Below, one piece after another: positions 39,729 through 57,877 of a stretch of DNA of 64,000 nucleotides. The stretch's first letter is position 1. Each line of letters opens with the position of its first letter. The notes beneath the pieces are model-generated. The model searched no databases and had not been told where the DNA came from. It saw nothing but the letters and a program-made list of their open reading frames with translations. Position numbers and translations under genes: made by a program. The DNA is from Baylisascaris procyonis (lineage: Eukaryota > Nematoda > Chromadorea > Rhabditida > Ascarididae), in assembly GCA_037389465.1 (NCBI GenBank), contig JAZARR010000070.1:3438501-3502500 (forward strand), in the 5' to 3' direction.

Positions 39729-42700
39729 ATGGATTTAATATATGAAACGAAAGCAGATAACCCTATAGAGTCAGGCATTCTCGAAGATGGCAGTAGTGAG
39801 TACGATGAAAGTGAGTGCGAAGTGTGGGGCGAGGATGATGAAGGTTTCGATTCGTGGGTTAATAACTACGGAGAGGAGACCTCAGGTATGTTTCATTTTA
39901 TGTGAAGGTTGTTCGATGTTATTATAATAGGCATCGATGCTGCCTTCTCAATGATGAGAAATGAGGACGTTCCGGTTTGGGCTGTCTCTGAAGATGGCAG
40001 TGGTGCCCCACAATCAGTAAGATGGTATTAGGATGGGAAAAGGAGGAAAAACTGGTAAAAGAATGGCGATTTTTCAACATTCAAAAACTATAGCGCAGAC
40101 CTGTTGCACTTTGACGACATGGGAAGCCCAAGCGAACGGTGGCATTACTCTCCATCAGCAACAGGCACGCATTGTCTATTTCCCAACTTAGAAACAAACA
40201 TGTCCAAGCATGTTCTTTGGGGGGAAATTATAGAGATGAAAGGGGAATTCCGGCCTTCATTAAATCATCCCCTTATTTTGCTAATGGCGTTTTCATGGGA
40301 ATGGCCTCCGGTATATTGGTCTTAAAAAACTATAACTGCTCATTTCGCACCGTGCTGAGCATCTTTGGGATTGTTGTAGTCATTCGCATTTCATCCCATC
40401 CCTTCGGAATGCTCTATCCCATTAGTATAATTTTTGTTACCAATAAAGGGAAGTCACAAAATATAACTTTTCTGCATACTTTTAATCTCTCTTTATTATT
40501 TGTGTTTGTTGGATACGCAATATGGAAATAAGACTTGTATGGGGAGAGACAGCATGAATAGGGAAACAGTTTTATTTATTTCCAGATTGCATTATTTAAT
40601 GATTGTCTGTTGTTGAGTACTTATGCTCTGAAAGAATATATCGAATGCATTGAAAAGATTTTTCAGACGAAATCTCTTTGTTTGGAATTTTCACAAGCTG
40701 TTTATGTGTTGAAAGCTATTCTGCATTCTTTTATCTACTTATGTCTCTGCAGCAGTTCCTCAAAATTCATTCATGACAAATCAGTTCTCCAGCAAATCAG
40801 TCGAATTTATCCATTCTCTATTTTTAGATGTATTTTTCAGATTTCACCAAAAAATTGAACGCTGCAAGATTGAATATAGTTGGAGTAAGCTTTTATTTAT
40901 CAACTCTTTTTTTAATTCTTCATTAAATATATTTGGTAGTATGCCTTTAGGTATAACAACATATTTGTAAATTTATACCAAAATCACGCTATTACTGAAG
41001 TTCTAAATCAACAGCAGATGTACCACTGTACATTTCTAGGACGTTGTGGAGCAATAAAGTTGTTCGTATTCATAAAATAATGCTATCTGTTTGATGTGTC
41101 GCGATCGAAAACCTTCGCGCAAATACGCTCGCAGCCGAGCGATGACGACAGAATTGCTTATTACTTTGTTTGAACTGTTTCGAAATTAATCGTATTTACT
41201 TACATGAGCGTTACTTATCGATATCTGACCGCGATAGGAATGTGTATTTAAATTCAATTATAAGCACCCGTTCCTTTGTTTGGGAATGTCGAAAATTTGT
41301 GCAAATAGACGATGCAATTGTTACTACGCCTCAGCATCATTAAATATGCATTTATGTCAGAAATTTGACAAGTCGATGTTTTTTGATGTCTTTCATTGTG
41401 GTCATTTATGTAGGAAACTTAAAAAATGATAAATTAGTGTTTGAATGTAACGATATAGAACTGTAGCATATTGATTGACATAGTTAAATGATGAAAGAAG
41501 TTCGTTGCAGCTAAAATCAAAATATCTCTAGCATATATCTTTCAAAACGAAATTTCAAGTAAAATCACTAATTCATGAATTTTTTTTTCAATTTTTAAAC
41601 TCTTATGCATTATTTAGATGACTGTGAAATTTCCTCTCCCACAAATTTGCTCTTTTTTCAGCCGAATAGCAACTCATCTCGAATCACATCACAGAGTAAC
41701 AATGTACGAATAAGTAAGTTACTGACTTTATGTGCTATGGTGCAAGTTACTTCTTAGCACTTACTTATGACATTTTGAAATTACTGAAGTCACTGACGCT
41801 ACAAAAAAAAGTTTTTTATTCGAAGCGTAAATGGAGCAATTCGTCATTCAATTCGCTATTACTTTCTCTATATGCTTTCTGTATAAAATTATCAATCATG
41901 TTATGTTTAACGCGTAGTAAGTGCTGAAATTTAGAGCTGTTGGGAGCTTTTAGATTTGTGCCATGTGACCCCTTTGATGAGTTGAATGAATAAACGTGTG
42001 GTACTCTTACCTGCCTCTTAAAAATGAACTCAATGTCGGTTGCATCGCCATAGTCTTATTATAATCAACAGGAAATGCTTCAAGGAAAGCTCATGCACTT
42101 ATTTTTTATTTCAGGTGATGATTTCTTTAGGGGCATGTTTGTTGAGAAGGAACATGAAATTAATGAAGAAAAAAAGATGAAACGGGTGAAAGATCGAGCA
42201 GATCGAGCCACCGTTGAACAGGTGATTTAATTCATTTTTTCATTCGTGTTTTTTATATCAAGTATATTTTGCTATTATTTTTGCTTAATATCTCGACTTC
42301 CCTAAATGCACGTAAAGTTAAGCCTGTACTAAGATTTACCTCATCGTAGATTTTGGGACAGTACCCTGTCTAATTTATTGCAGCGAACATATATGCCCAT
42401 TTAGGGGTAGTGCAAATGAAGGATTAAAGAGGTGATGTTCAGGATCTCAGTTCCCAAGTGAGGTGAAATCTTTTAATTTGGTACGTTATTGCGTGAGTGT
42501 ATTTCAGAAAGTATTGGTAATAAGTCAGAATCGGATTAACATAAACGCCTTGGGTAGTGTATGAAGCTTGCTTATGCGCATCTATAAAGGAGCTTCATTC
42601 GATTTTCGATGCGGTTACATTGGCCCAAGTGGAATTGCAGTTGTACTGTTTAGTTTGATGATTGTGAGTGAGCAGCAATGATAAAATCATAGTTGATAGC

Positions 42701-45700
42701 AGGCTTAATTCAATAATGTTGGTTTTTTTGAATGATGAAGATTGTTGAAATGTAGTGCTGAATGTTGGCAATATTAGATGAATATTTGTTTGATGAAATG
42801 CATTAATGTGGAATTAAAAGAATGATGATTGTTAGGTGCTGGATCCTCGGACACGATTGATACTCTTCCGTATGTTACAAAGAGGTATTTTTTCATCGAT
42901 GGAAGGTTGTATTAGTACGGGAAAAGAGGCGAATGTTTATCATGCGAAGCAAGCTGATGGTGGCAGTTTGGCAGTTAAAGTCTACAAAACAAGTATCCTA
43001 ACGTTTAAGGATCGCGATCGATATGTTGCCGACGAATTCAGGTTTCATTGTAGCGAAGTTTGCATACTGTCAATAATACGGACTTCTTTTTTCAGTCCTT
43101 TTTCGACTGCTAAATTTTGCATAGAATCTGTATTAAATAGCTTGAGAATATCGATATTATCGTACTGCTTGCTTAATTTAGGCTATATTATATTTTCTGC
43201 ATGGTTCCCAAACAGTTAGGGGGGAGAAGAAGGAGGACGGGAAAGCGAAGTGTGTGCGGAACAGTTTCTGCACTGCAATTCAACATTTCATGCGCAAAAT
43301 GCCACCGTTTGAATACTCCTTCCGGCTTATCTTTTAGCTTAACAGTCGCTTTTGAATGTTCAAAAAACTATTCTTATGAAAACAGGATAATTTCAAGTTT
43401 TCAAATTCGCTGAAGCTGAATGTGATGGTGTTGGAGTGTGTGTAAAAAGCACTCTTAGATGTGGCCGAATACTCGGTGACCGCTAACTAATAGACGTGTA
43501 AAGCACTCAGTGCACCTCTTATTTATGGAGTGCTATTGAGGTGTTGATTAAATGTCTCAAAAGGAAAGTACAAAAATATTTTTAAGCAAACCGGTAGCAA
43601 CTGTTTTAAAGATATCGTCACGGCTATTGTAAACGAAATCCGCGCAAGATGGTCGCAACTTGGGCAGAGAAGGAGATGCGCAATTTGATGCGTATGAAAC
43701 AAGCAGGATTACCTGTTCCAAAGCCACATCTTTTAAAAGGTCATGTGCTCGTTATGGATTTCATTGGAAGGGACGGGTGGCCTGCACCGCTGCTTAAGGT
43801 AACAGCATGCCACATCATTGCATGTTTCTTTCCGTTTAATTTGCATATTATGGTGCTGTTGAATTGTACGAGGATGCTTGGTGTTATGGGAATCGCTGCT
43901 GCAATAGAGGAAACGAAGAGAAAGAAAGTAAATTAGCAATGTATATACAGATTTAGGTGATTAGTGCTTATTTCAAGTATAATTTTTTTGCTCAAAAATA
44001 GAATTTTGTCGAGCAATTGGTCTATTTTCCGAGTTGCACTTGTTGAATGTTGTTGTTTTATAGAATGCTGAGATTTCGCGTTCACAAGCAGAAGTGTTGT
44101 ATTTGCGTTTGGTGGAATATATGCGAACGATGTATCGACATTGTCGATTGGTGCACGCAGATCTTTCTGAATACAACATGATCCTGCATGACGGCCAGAT
44201 TTATATAATCGATGTGTCGCAATCTGTTGAGCATGATCACCCACATTCGCTTGAATTCCTTCGTTCTGATTGTGCCAATGTCACCAAATTCTTCAAGAGT
44301 AAAGGGGTGAGCTTTCATTGAGGCGCTATCTTCGTTTATGACCCACCGATTAATTGAACAGAATTTTCTGAAATATCAGAATTCACTGAGTTCAAACGAT
44401 TGCTGCTTACTCAGAAATTGATGAATAGAATAATGAAAGATCGTAAATAGCATTACCAATTTTTTTATTGATGGCGCCTTTTTTGGTGATAGTGAATTGA
44501 AGCTATAGGATGGAACAAGACGTCCATTTAAAAACGAATTCTTCTCAAAGGTAATCGTTTTTTTTTTTTCAAAGCAAAGCTTTTATGCTCCAAAATATTC
44601 GGTCGCCATTCTTCCAGTTATACGTTTATCGTAGTTTTTGTCTGTTCGCTTGCTCTTTATAGTTCAATCCGTCGACGTGTTTGTTCGGTGTTGTTCCGTT
44701 GTGAAAAATGCAAATTTTGAGGCAGCGGTGATGTCGGTTCGAGATCTATTTCAAGTGATTGCGGACCCCCTTATCAAAACTCAGACCCAGGTCGATGAGT
44801 TTCTATCAAGAAGGTAATTCGATTACTTGACAGCTCATCACCCTATTTTTCCTGCCCTTCTTCCATTTTTTCTGTTCTCTTTCCCGTGCCACAGATTCTC
44901 GATCCTTCTGAATGCTCAATGTTTACGGTGAATTAGGCATCGCTGATGTAACTTTCTGAATAGTTTTGGAATACCACAAGAAAAATCGTTGCTAGATAGG
45001 AATTATGTTCGTCTTATCAATGAGGCATCTAATTCTCACAAAATATAACTATTTTGCAAGATCGAAACAAGATTTGCATGGCAGTTGGAAATGTGGAGAG
45101 TGTGGAACCGTTTTACGCATTTTTGTTTCTATATTGGTGTTGTACCAGTACCAGACGTTTAGAAATGAACGCATGCTTTCAAACAAGAAGATTTATATCG
45201 GTGGTTTGTTGTGAATAAAAAGTTGACTTCTTTTTGATAAGTCTCATTTTTCTTTTCATTTGCTATTATTTAAAAGCTATTTACTATTTCATTTATTATT
45301 TCATATATTATACATCATTTTTAAGGAAGAATGATTAAAGTGTGCACTTCTTCGAACAGATAATTTGGAGTGGATATTCGTTTGATTAACATTGAAGATG
45401 GGATATTGGCAGTGTAATACATCAATTAGTTTTGCCTTATTGATCGATTAATTGATATGAGCCGAGTCACTTAAATTGATGCTTGTTGATGATTTATTTA
45501 AGGTCCCTGGACGCAATTTCTGATGACGCGTTATTTATGAACGCATATATAGCACACAAGCTAGATCATGTGTTGCACTTCGAAAGGGATGCTCGGATTG
45601 CGGCGGAAGGTGGCGAAGTTCCAAATCCTTTCCAGACGATGCTTGCTAAAGTCGAACATCAGCCGACCGCTGATTCAGTTTGTGAGGTGAGTTGGGTAAC

Positions 45701-47698
45701 TGCATTTTGAAGTGACACTATTGGTGGCGACTGCATTAGGCTGGTAACTGTGCGTTTCAAAGAAAATGGGAATTTTTAAGTGCATAATGATTTCGATGGT
45801 TATGTAGTTTGATTTCCTTGGGATTTGTTTATTTCGTTTATTTTTGGCTTTCAGCACATTTTTGGCTGGGTTCTGGGATAGCTGTTGATAAGGACACTCA
45901 AGAAAGGAATGGGAGTGCACGATCTCGCGAATTTTTGCGAACTCTTCTTGTTTTCGTGTCCTTAAACTTTCAGGCATAACAAAGAAGTGACGAAAAGAAT
46001 GTTCCTTAGATAGTTCCTCACCCCTTCCCCAGTCCCTCTCCTCCTTCTGTTCTTTCTATATCTTTCATGTCTCATGAATAAACTATTATCGTAATTTTGA
46101 TGCTAGAATGGTGGAGCACCCGACGATTACTATGTGATCAACCGGCGATAAAGAGAAATAAGCAAATAAAAGTGAGTTAATAAGATGAGTTTTTGATTAT
46201 ACGAATAGAATGAAGGGAGAGATTTTATTTTTGGTGGTGTTTCTTAAATCAGTGCTCTGTTTGTTCCCTGCAGGCTAACGCTTCTGATGGTGATGGTGGA
46301 GGAAGTGTTGAAGATGACGCTAGCCAACGATATCCAAAGTGTGGAAAGACACGTAAGAACGAAGATGAAGAAGCGAAAGCGAAACGTGTTTTACTACACA
46401 CGAGGCTTCGCGATGAATCCCCCACATCTAAAAAGGTGTGTTTGTATCGCATATATGCTTTTATGGGTCATATGGGTCATATAAATGTTATCCATTACGA
46501 AGGGAGTCTCAGTCTTTGAGGATTAAGAATGTAATTTTGAGGGATTGTTTTCTTTTGGAGTGGAAGTTATGCGTCTCTTTGCAACATATCTGCATGATTG
46601 CTTTGTCATTTGCGTCACAGACACGCTTGGTTTTGATAAATATTAAACAAGCGAGTGTGATGTAAGTATTTAGTTATAGTATATGGGTAATGGAAAGAAG
46701 CTTTTCAAAATTTTCATTACGAAAGGGCATTATGGCATATAAATGTTGTTAGTCTGCATAAGTGCCATTTTTCAACGAAGCAAACATACTTTTTCACAGT
46801 GCGTAACTCCTTTTCCATAACCGGTTTCCTATGTTGAAATACTCTCAAACTGCTACGCAATGAGTCCATTGTATGTTTTATTATCACATTGAGTTCCAAA
46901 CTGCCAACAGATCTGAAATGTAAGGTGTTAACTGCGGGGAATGGAGATTTGCCTACATGAATATCCGCTCAGCATTTCTCATCGAGCATATGCTCCCCAT
47001 CCTCTGGAATATAGGCCATTTTTGAAAGTACCCAAACGTAAGCTTTGGGGCTTATGAAACAGAGAGGTCCTATATATCACTTGCCGTCTTGTCGCATATT
47101 TGGGGAGAGTGCAAGTTGAACTTATTGTCGAAGTGGTTTATTGAGAGATATGTAACCTCCATTGTTTCCGCTTTGAAACATAGGATGGTGGTTGGGCATA
47201 TTGCAAGACATAAGTTGTGATTAGCTAGCACGCATCTTTAAGGAAACAAGTATAAGTTTCATAAGATGGCAATGCCTTCACGGTGTTATTGTGGCTTCAT
47301 TAATGAGAAAGGGTACCCTTGAAACAAAGCTTCCGTTCTGCTATGTTTGGCATTGAATAGTTCAGCAGATCAACGGGTAAGTACTGAACACCAGACACAA
47401 TTTTTAAAAGTAGTCTTCCCATCATATGTTCCACTCGCGGTGGCGCTGGGTTTAACGATTCAAGTGTTACAGTAAAGCATCTTGCTTAAAGGTCTAGCAG
47501 CTATAGTGGGTTGGTTATAGAGCCGTATACATTGCTTAGTGTTCCCAAACGTATGTAGTTGTGGCAGTTACTTGGAGTAATTGGTCGAATGTTCAGGAAC
47601 GGAAACGACTGGTGAAGGAAGAACAACGACAGAATCGTTTAACGAAGACACCGAAATATATAAAGAAGCGTCACGAAAAGGCTGGGAAGAAGCATTAG
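39729..47698 (+). CDS. riok-1: RIO-type atypical serine kinase RIOK1
   Basis: Eleven exons: 39729-39885, 39931-40016, 41662-41713, 42115-42221, 42836-43041, 43612-43798, 44064-44306, 44722-44813, 45503-45686, 46274-46435 and 47597-47698. Phases agree throughout and give 525 residues; human RIOK1, from memory, has 568. An acidic N terminus leads into [18 protein letters not shown], diagnostic of RIOK1. The RIO domain shows the nucleotide loop [10 protein letters not shown] at 161-170, the lysine of [10 protein letters not shown] at 182, the catalytic loop [10 protein letters not shown] with Asp298 and Asn303, and the metal-binding Asp315 in [14 protein letters not shown]. The C-terminal tail is basic ([15 protein letters not shown]), as in the family. 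RIOK1 is an ATPase/kinase needed for late cytoplasmic maturation of the 40S ribosomal subunit. Nothing is missing, so the gene appears functional. The start is the first ATG after a leader acceptor. Confidence 0.97.
40139..40531 (+). other. open frame inside RIOK1 intron 2
   Basis: A plus-strand frame stays open for 130 codons within the 1.65-kb second intron. It begins at a GTG; the first ATG comes roughly 50 codons in. The translation has two hydrophobic stretches (around [18 protein letters not shown] and [17 protein letters not shown]) and resembles no family I know. One frame of this length is expected by chance in such a window. A nested gene, a cassette exon or noise are all possible. 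Confidence 0.15.
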
Positions 47699-48025
47699 AA
47701 GACTATATTTGTTTTGAGTTTATTAAGCACTTGTTCGACTCAGGCGGCATAATGATTAAGCTTGAGGCGTTTCACGTCTGACAAACGACGTTCGGCTGCG
47801 ATTGGGCAGGTGAGTATTAGTACCGATCCTTCTTTGTCATGAGATGAAAACACGAATTGTTTAGTTGAATTTATATGGGATTATTGAAGTCTTTGCGGAT
47901 TTGTTGATTCGATTAATTTTTGATACAGTATGCGATGGGCGTGCAGCAGCATCAACCTCTTCTGGCGTTGGGGTGAAAAATACCGCTTATTGGTAAATTT
48001 GTTCTTGTTGAATGTTATGGACAGC

Positions 48026-48031
48026 AATAAA
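48026..48031 (+). terminator. poly(A) signal of RIOK1
   Basis: The first AATAAA after the RIOK1 stop codon, about 330 bases downstream. Confidence 0.55.
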
Positions 48032-48778
48032 ATCCATATTATTTTAATTTGACCTTGCACTCTTGTCTCGCACTCCATCTAAGGGTGCACAAAATAGTGG
48101 GGGCAGCACTGGAATGCACGGAAAAAATCATAGCACTTCAAGTACGGTGCACACAATTTGCATCCTTTTCTTCGCACAAAATGGCTACATGTTGCTATCA
48201 CTGGAGGAGTTCAACAACGTTCCTCGCCAAAGTAGCACACATACCTCTGATCGCTGCCAATAATACAGCATATTGTTTTATTTCCCGTTGCTAAACGGAT
48301 AGGTGCACCGAAGCAGATGCTTTTGTTTTTAAACGGGCATGAAACGATACAACGTCGGAATAAAGCAAAAGAAGCACCCATTCTGAGGCAATTGCATAAA
48401 TTGAGGCGTGGCAGATTAATCGATCGATACTTACAACATAAGCACTACGATCACCACCACTGTCTGCTTACTGCATCCACTTCGGGTGCTTTAAAAAGGG
48501 AGGAAAACAATGAAGCAGTACAAACAGCAGCATAAACCAAACCTCGTGCGCGTCCCCATCCTCTACCGAAGTTCTTCCATGTAATGAACACCTCACTAAA
48601 CTGTCGAGTTTAGTAAAATGTTTTTCCCAATTTAGTATAGTTTCGCTTTCTCCCTCACCCTCTCAACTGCAGCAGAAAAAAAAACTATAAATAACAAAAG
48701 AATAGCATGTGAAACTGGATTTGGGCCTTACTCGCTTTAAAAAATTTGCAACACTGGCTTCCGATGGGGTAAGCGGTC

Positions 48779-48796
48779 GGGGGAGGGGGGGGGGGA
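48779..48796 (+). repeat. G-rich tract
   Basis: GGGGGA followed by twelve Gs and AG. It is a potential G-quadruplex on the plus strand, similar to the tract at 4.3 kb. Confidence 0.8.
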
Positions 48797-49144
48797 GTAG
48801 GAGCGATGGGGTTGATGAAGATCAAAGACTCCCACTCACTGCTGAACTTCCCTTCCATAATGTTAAAAAAACGCTCTTCGGACTCAGTAATCGTATTCAC
48901 GAAAGGAGAGACAGCGTCGATCCTGAGTTCCGCAAACTACTGTTAAGCTTTAAGTCATCAGTTCCGTGTCACACTGTTTGTCCTTCCATTTCGAAAATAA
49001 AAGCCAGAACGAACACAAATGTGAACTCCGCTTATAACAACTGTATAAAATGAGACCAATATTCCTACATGAGCAAGCATTGCGAATATAACGTTTTGAA
49101 GCATCCATGAAACCAGTATCGGCGTATATTATACAGCATACACA

Positions 49145-50408
49145 GTGCACAACGGGGGCCTCGCCGTGGGAAATGATGAATTATACCCTTGCGCGAACGG
49201 ACGAGATTTTCACCCCGCAAGGGGACTGGGGCTCTCAAAATCCCCCGCGGGGGTCGGGGAGTTCCGGAGAACGGCGTGCAAATGGTTGAAAAACGCCCGG
49301 TTCTGTTTCCAGATTTTCACATCGTCATGCCGTTGTGTTGCATCTTTTTCATGCGAAGTTGCAATAGGAACGATTTTCGAAAAGTTGCAATCTTGGCGCA
49401 TTTTTGGCAATTCATTTCATATGGAAACTGCGACTGAAGCCCAAGATTGTCCTTGCTAAACGCGCTTGCATGCTTTGCTGAGTCGGGTGGTAAACAAAAT
49501 TATAGGAAGTACTTGCAAAGAATTGTTATTCGCTTCGTGACTAGTTAGACTGTGCACTTCCATTCAGCTGAATTACGGATTGGATGTTTAAGTAGGCTGT
49601 ATAACACGATATGCCTTTCGAGGTTTTAGAAGAAGCGAACTATACTATAATAAAGTTAAAAAACCGTACTAAGCAAGTAGCACTAATTTATAATGTCTTT
49701 GCAGATTGCCTTTTTCTTGCTGTAATCAAACGTTGTTCCTTATTGTTCATTAACCCTCGCAACTGGTGCGATGTTGGATACTTCTTATTTATTTATCTCC
49801 TTTAACATCCCGAAGTGGAAAGACGTATAAAAATATGTGAACATGAACAGCAAGAACGAATAAAACATTTACAAATTTACAATACAGGCGAACAGACATT
49901 TAATGCGTAAGAACAGCAACAGCGCTTAAGTTGAAACAACTCAGCCGCAGCTTAAAAGCTAAAGGAATCAGTCCACTAGCCATATGGGCGGGAAGCAGAT
50001 CCGAGACTCAACGACGCGAAATTGTAAAATATTGCTTGTACTCCAACATCTTTTGGCAAGTTGAAACTGATGTGTAAGTCGAGTATGGGGAGGAGCACAT
50101 TGAAATATTTCCGATAGCAGGATGTCGATCGAAGATCGAACACAACAATATTATAAAGAAGTCAAAATGTAGCCTCAATATTTCAGCGATTCCAGTTTGG
50201 AGGTTTTTAGCCTGGCAGTGTGATCGAGCTGATACGGACGACGGTAAATTTTGCGGGAAGCAATGCGGGCGAGGCGTTTCTGGAGACCATACAAGAGTGA
50301 TTCCCAAATTGGGTCGGCAAAAGCGTATGAAGGCATTTCGGTAACGCCCAGTATTTGTGACTCATGTTAATGCAGGGGCCTCGCGAAGTGCAAACACTAG
50401 TGCACAAC
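49145..50408. mobile_element. possible insertion flanked by 9-bp direct repeats
   Basis: GTGCACAAC occurs at 49145-49153 and 50400-50408, as a target-site duplication would. Just inside each copy lies GGGGCCTCGC (49155-49164 and 50375-50384), in the same orientation. The interval between is about 1.25 kb and starts with a GC-rich island unlike the local background. No terminal inverted repeat, transposase or reverse transcriptase is visible, so it would have to be a short non-autonomous element. The short repeats could also be coincidence. Confidence 0.25.
49212..49265. other. GC-rich island with GC palindrome
   Basis: CCCCGCAAGGGG (a four-pair hairpin) is followed by the perfect palindrome CCCCCGCGGGGG at 49242-49253 and then TCGGGG. 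Such composition is exceptional in this AT-rich window. Confidence 0.85.
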
Positions 50409-50859
50409 TGTCACTGACAGCAACGCGCAGGAATTGTGCTAATGCTAGCATGGATATACATCATTAATCACCAAAACATTCACCGGAACAGACACACACA
50501 CAACGGAACTTTGCATTATAAGATCGGATGGCTCTAAAGCATCGCTAATTTGCATCTATTTTGTACATAACTTATCTAATTAATTCAGGCTAGTCAGTAA
50601 TCGTGTCGGCTTTCCCACCAAATAAGGGAAAGCCCAATCGCATAACAAGTGGAGAAGCGCAATAGAAGAACCAGCGCGATATGCGCTCTTGTATTTTGCC
50701 CCACCCATTGTCACAATCTTCTAACAAATTTGCGACATATTTTGATTGACGTGACCGGCCACTAGTACAAATTGCATTTAAAGGTGGAGCTATTGCGGCT
50801 CTACCAATGTAAAATGAAAGACTGACAAGTGTTATGTATTTGCAAATCTTGCAGCACCT

Positions 50860-50865
50860 TTTATT
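50860..50865 (-). terminator. candidate poly(A) signal of the SKP2-like gene
   Basis: TTTATT on the plus strand, AATAAA in the minus-strand transcript, about 190 bases after the stop codon at 51054. Confidence 0.45.
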
Positions 50866-51053
50866 TTCTATGCCTTCCTTTGAAAATGATGGATCAATGT
50901 AATTTATGGGGAAAAAATTAGCAATGACGTCCATTGTACATATAAAATCTTCAGTGGTTCCTGTAACTTCAACTTCAATGGTTCCAAAGCTCAAGCGACT
51001 CAATAAGTATTTAGGCACACTCATACATACAAATGCGTAGACAGAACGCTGCC

Positions 51054-57105
<6,052 letters not shown>

Positions 57106-57877
57106 ATCGTCCTCCTCCAATGAAATAGCCTAAATACGATAAACAATCATTATATTATAACGATGAAGATTCATCATTTTTTACTACTGTTCTTATTTCA
57201 CTGTACAGCTGCTACTGAAATTACGTAACTTTTCCATTGATTCATAGAAAAAAACTGCTTCAACGAACGAGATCCTTGAAATAAGAGAGAAGGAGATCTG
57301 CTCATACACCCATATGATATTCTGTGTTGAAGCCATGTGCCTAATAATGATTGAAGTCAATTGCTTCAAGCAACAGTATGTTTGTGCAATTTTATGAGAG
57401 TTTCTAAATTTACACTGCATTAAAGTTTTTTTAAAATGAATTTTCAGCTTCTTCTAATAAGTTTTAAATTATATTACATGAAAGCGTTTGAGTATCGCAA
57501 TTTTGTTTTTTCTTTGGCTTCTTCCATTGCAAATTATTGCTTGAATGCGATACTTCTGCTTAGAAAAAACGAACTGAATAGGAACTTTTTTTGGAAAACT
57601 GATCGAATTTTCGTTAAAATGTTTTCAAATTTTCTGAAACATTCTATCTCATCGATTCGTACTTCCATCAAATGCATCATTCAAGTGGCTGAATACGATT
57701 ATCTAACCTTATGATGATGCATATATGTGAAAGATCCGACAAAAGTATGCAATATTGGACTAAAATATAATAAAAGATGAAACATTGATGAAGAAAGAGA
57801 AATTTATTGATGGCTATATACAATATTAGTTAATAGCTCGCAATGATTTCCTTTCTATTTAAATTCATTTCTTTTAC
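57106..57877. other. upstream region of the SKP2-like gene
   Basis: The TTTAG acceptor at about 57130 precedes the start codon by roughly 25 bases, suggesting spliced-leader trans-splicing or a 5' UTR intron. The rest is AT-rich with no recognised gene; a plus-strand ATG frame of 92 codons at 57436-57714 has no known relatives. Confidence 0.4.

Larger units (their letters stand above)
48032..50589. other. interval between convergent RIOK1 and SKP2-like genes
   Basis: No recognised gene. Overlapping open frames of 60-114 codons occur on both strands, helped by raised GC content; the longest is 48709-49053 (+), which begins at GTG and has no ATG. The interval also contains a G-run, a GC-rich island and a possible insertion, all described separately. 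Confidence 0.45.

Noticed and set aside
48709..49053. 114-codon plus-strand frame with a Gly/Arg-rich start
   Set aside because: It starts at GTG directly after a TAG, has no ATG, and its Gly/Arg part is a reading of the G-run.
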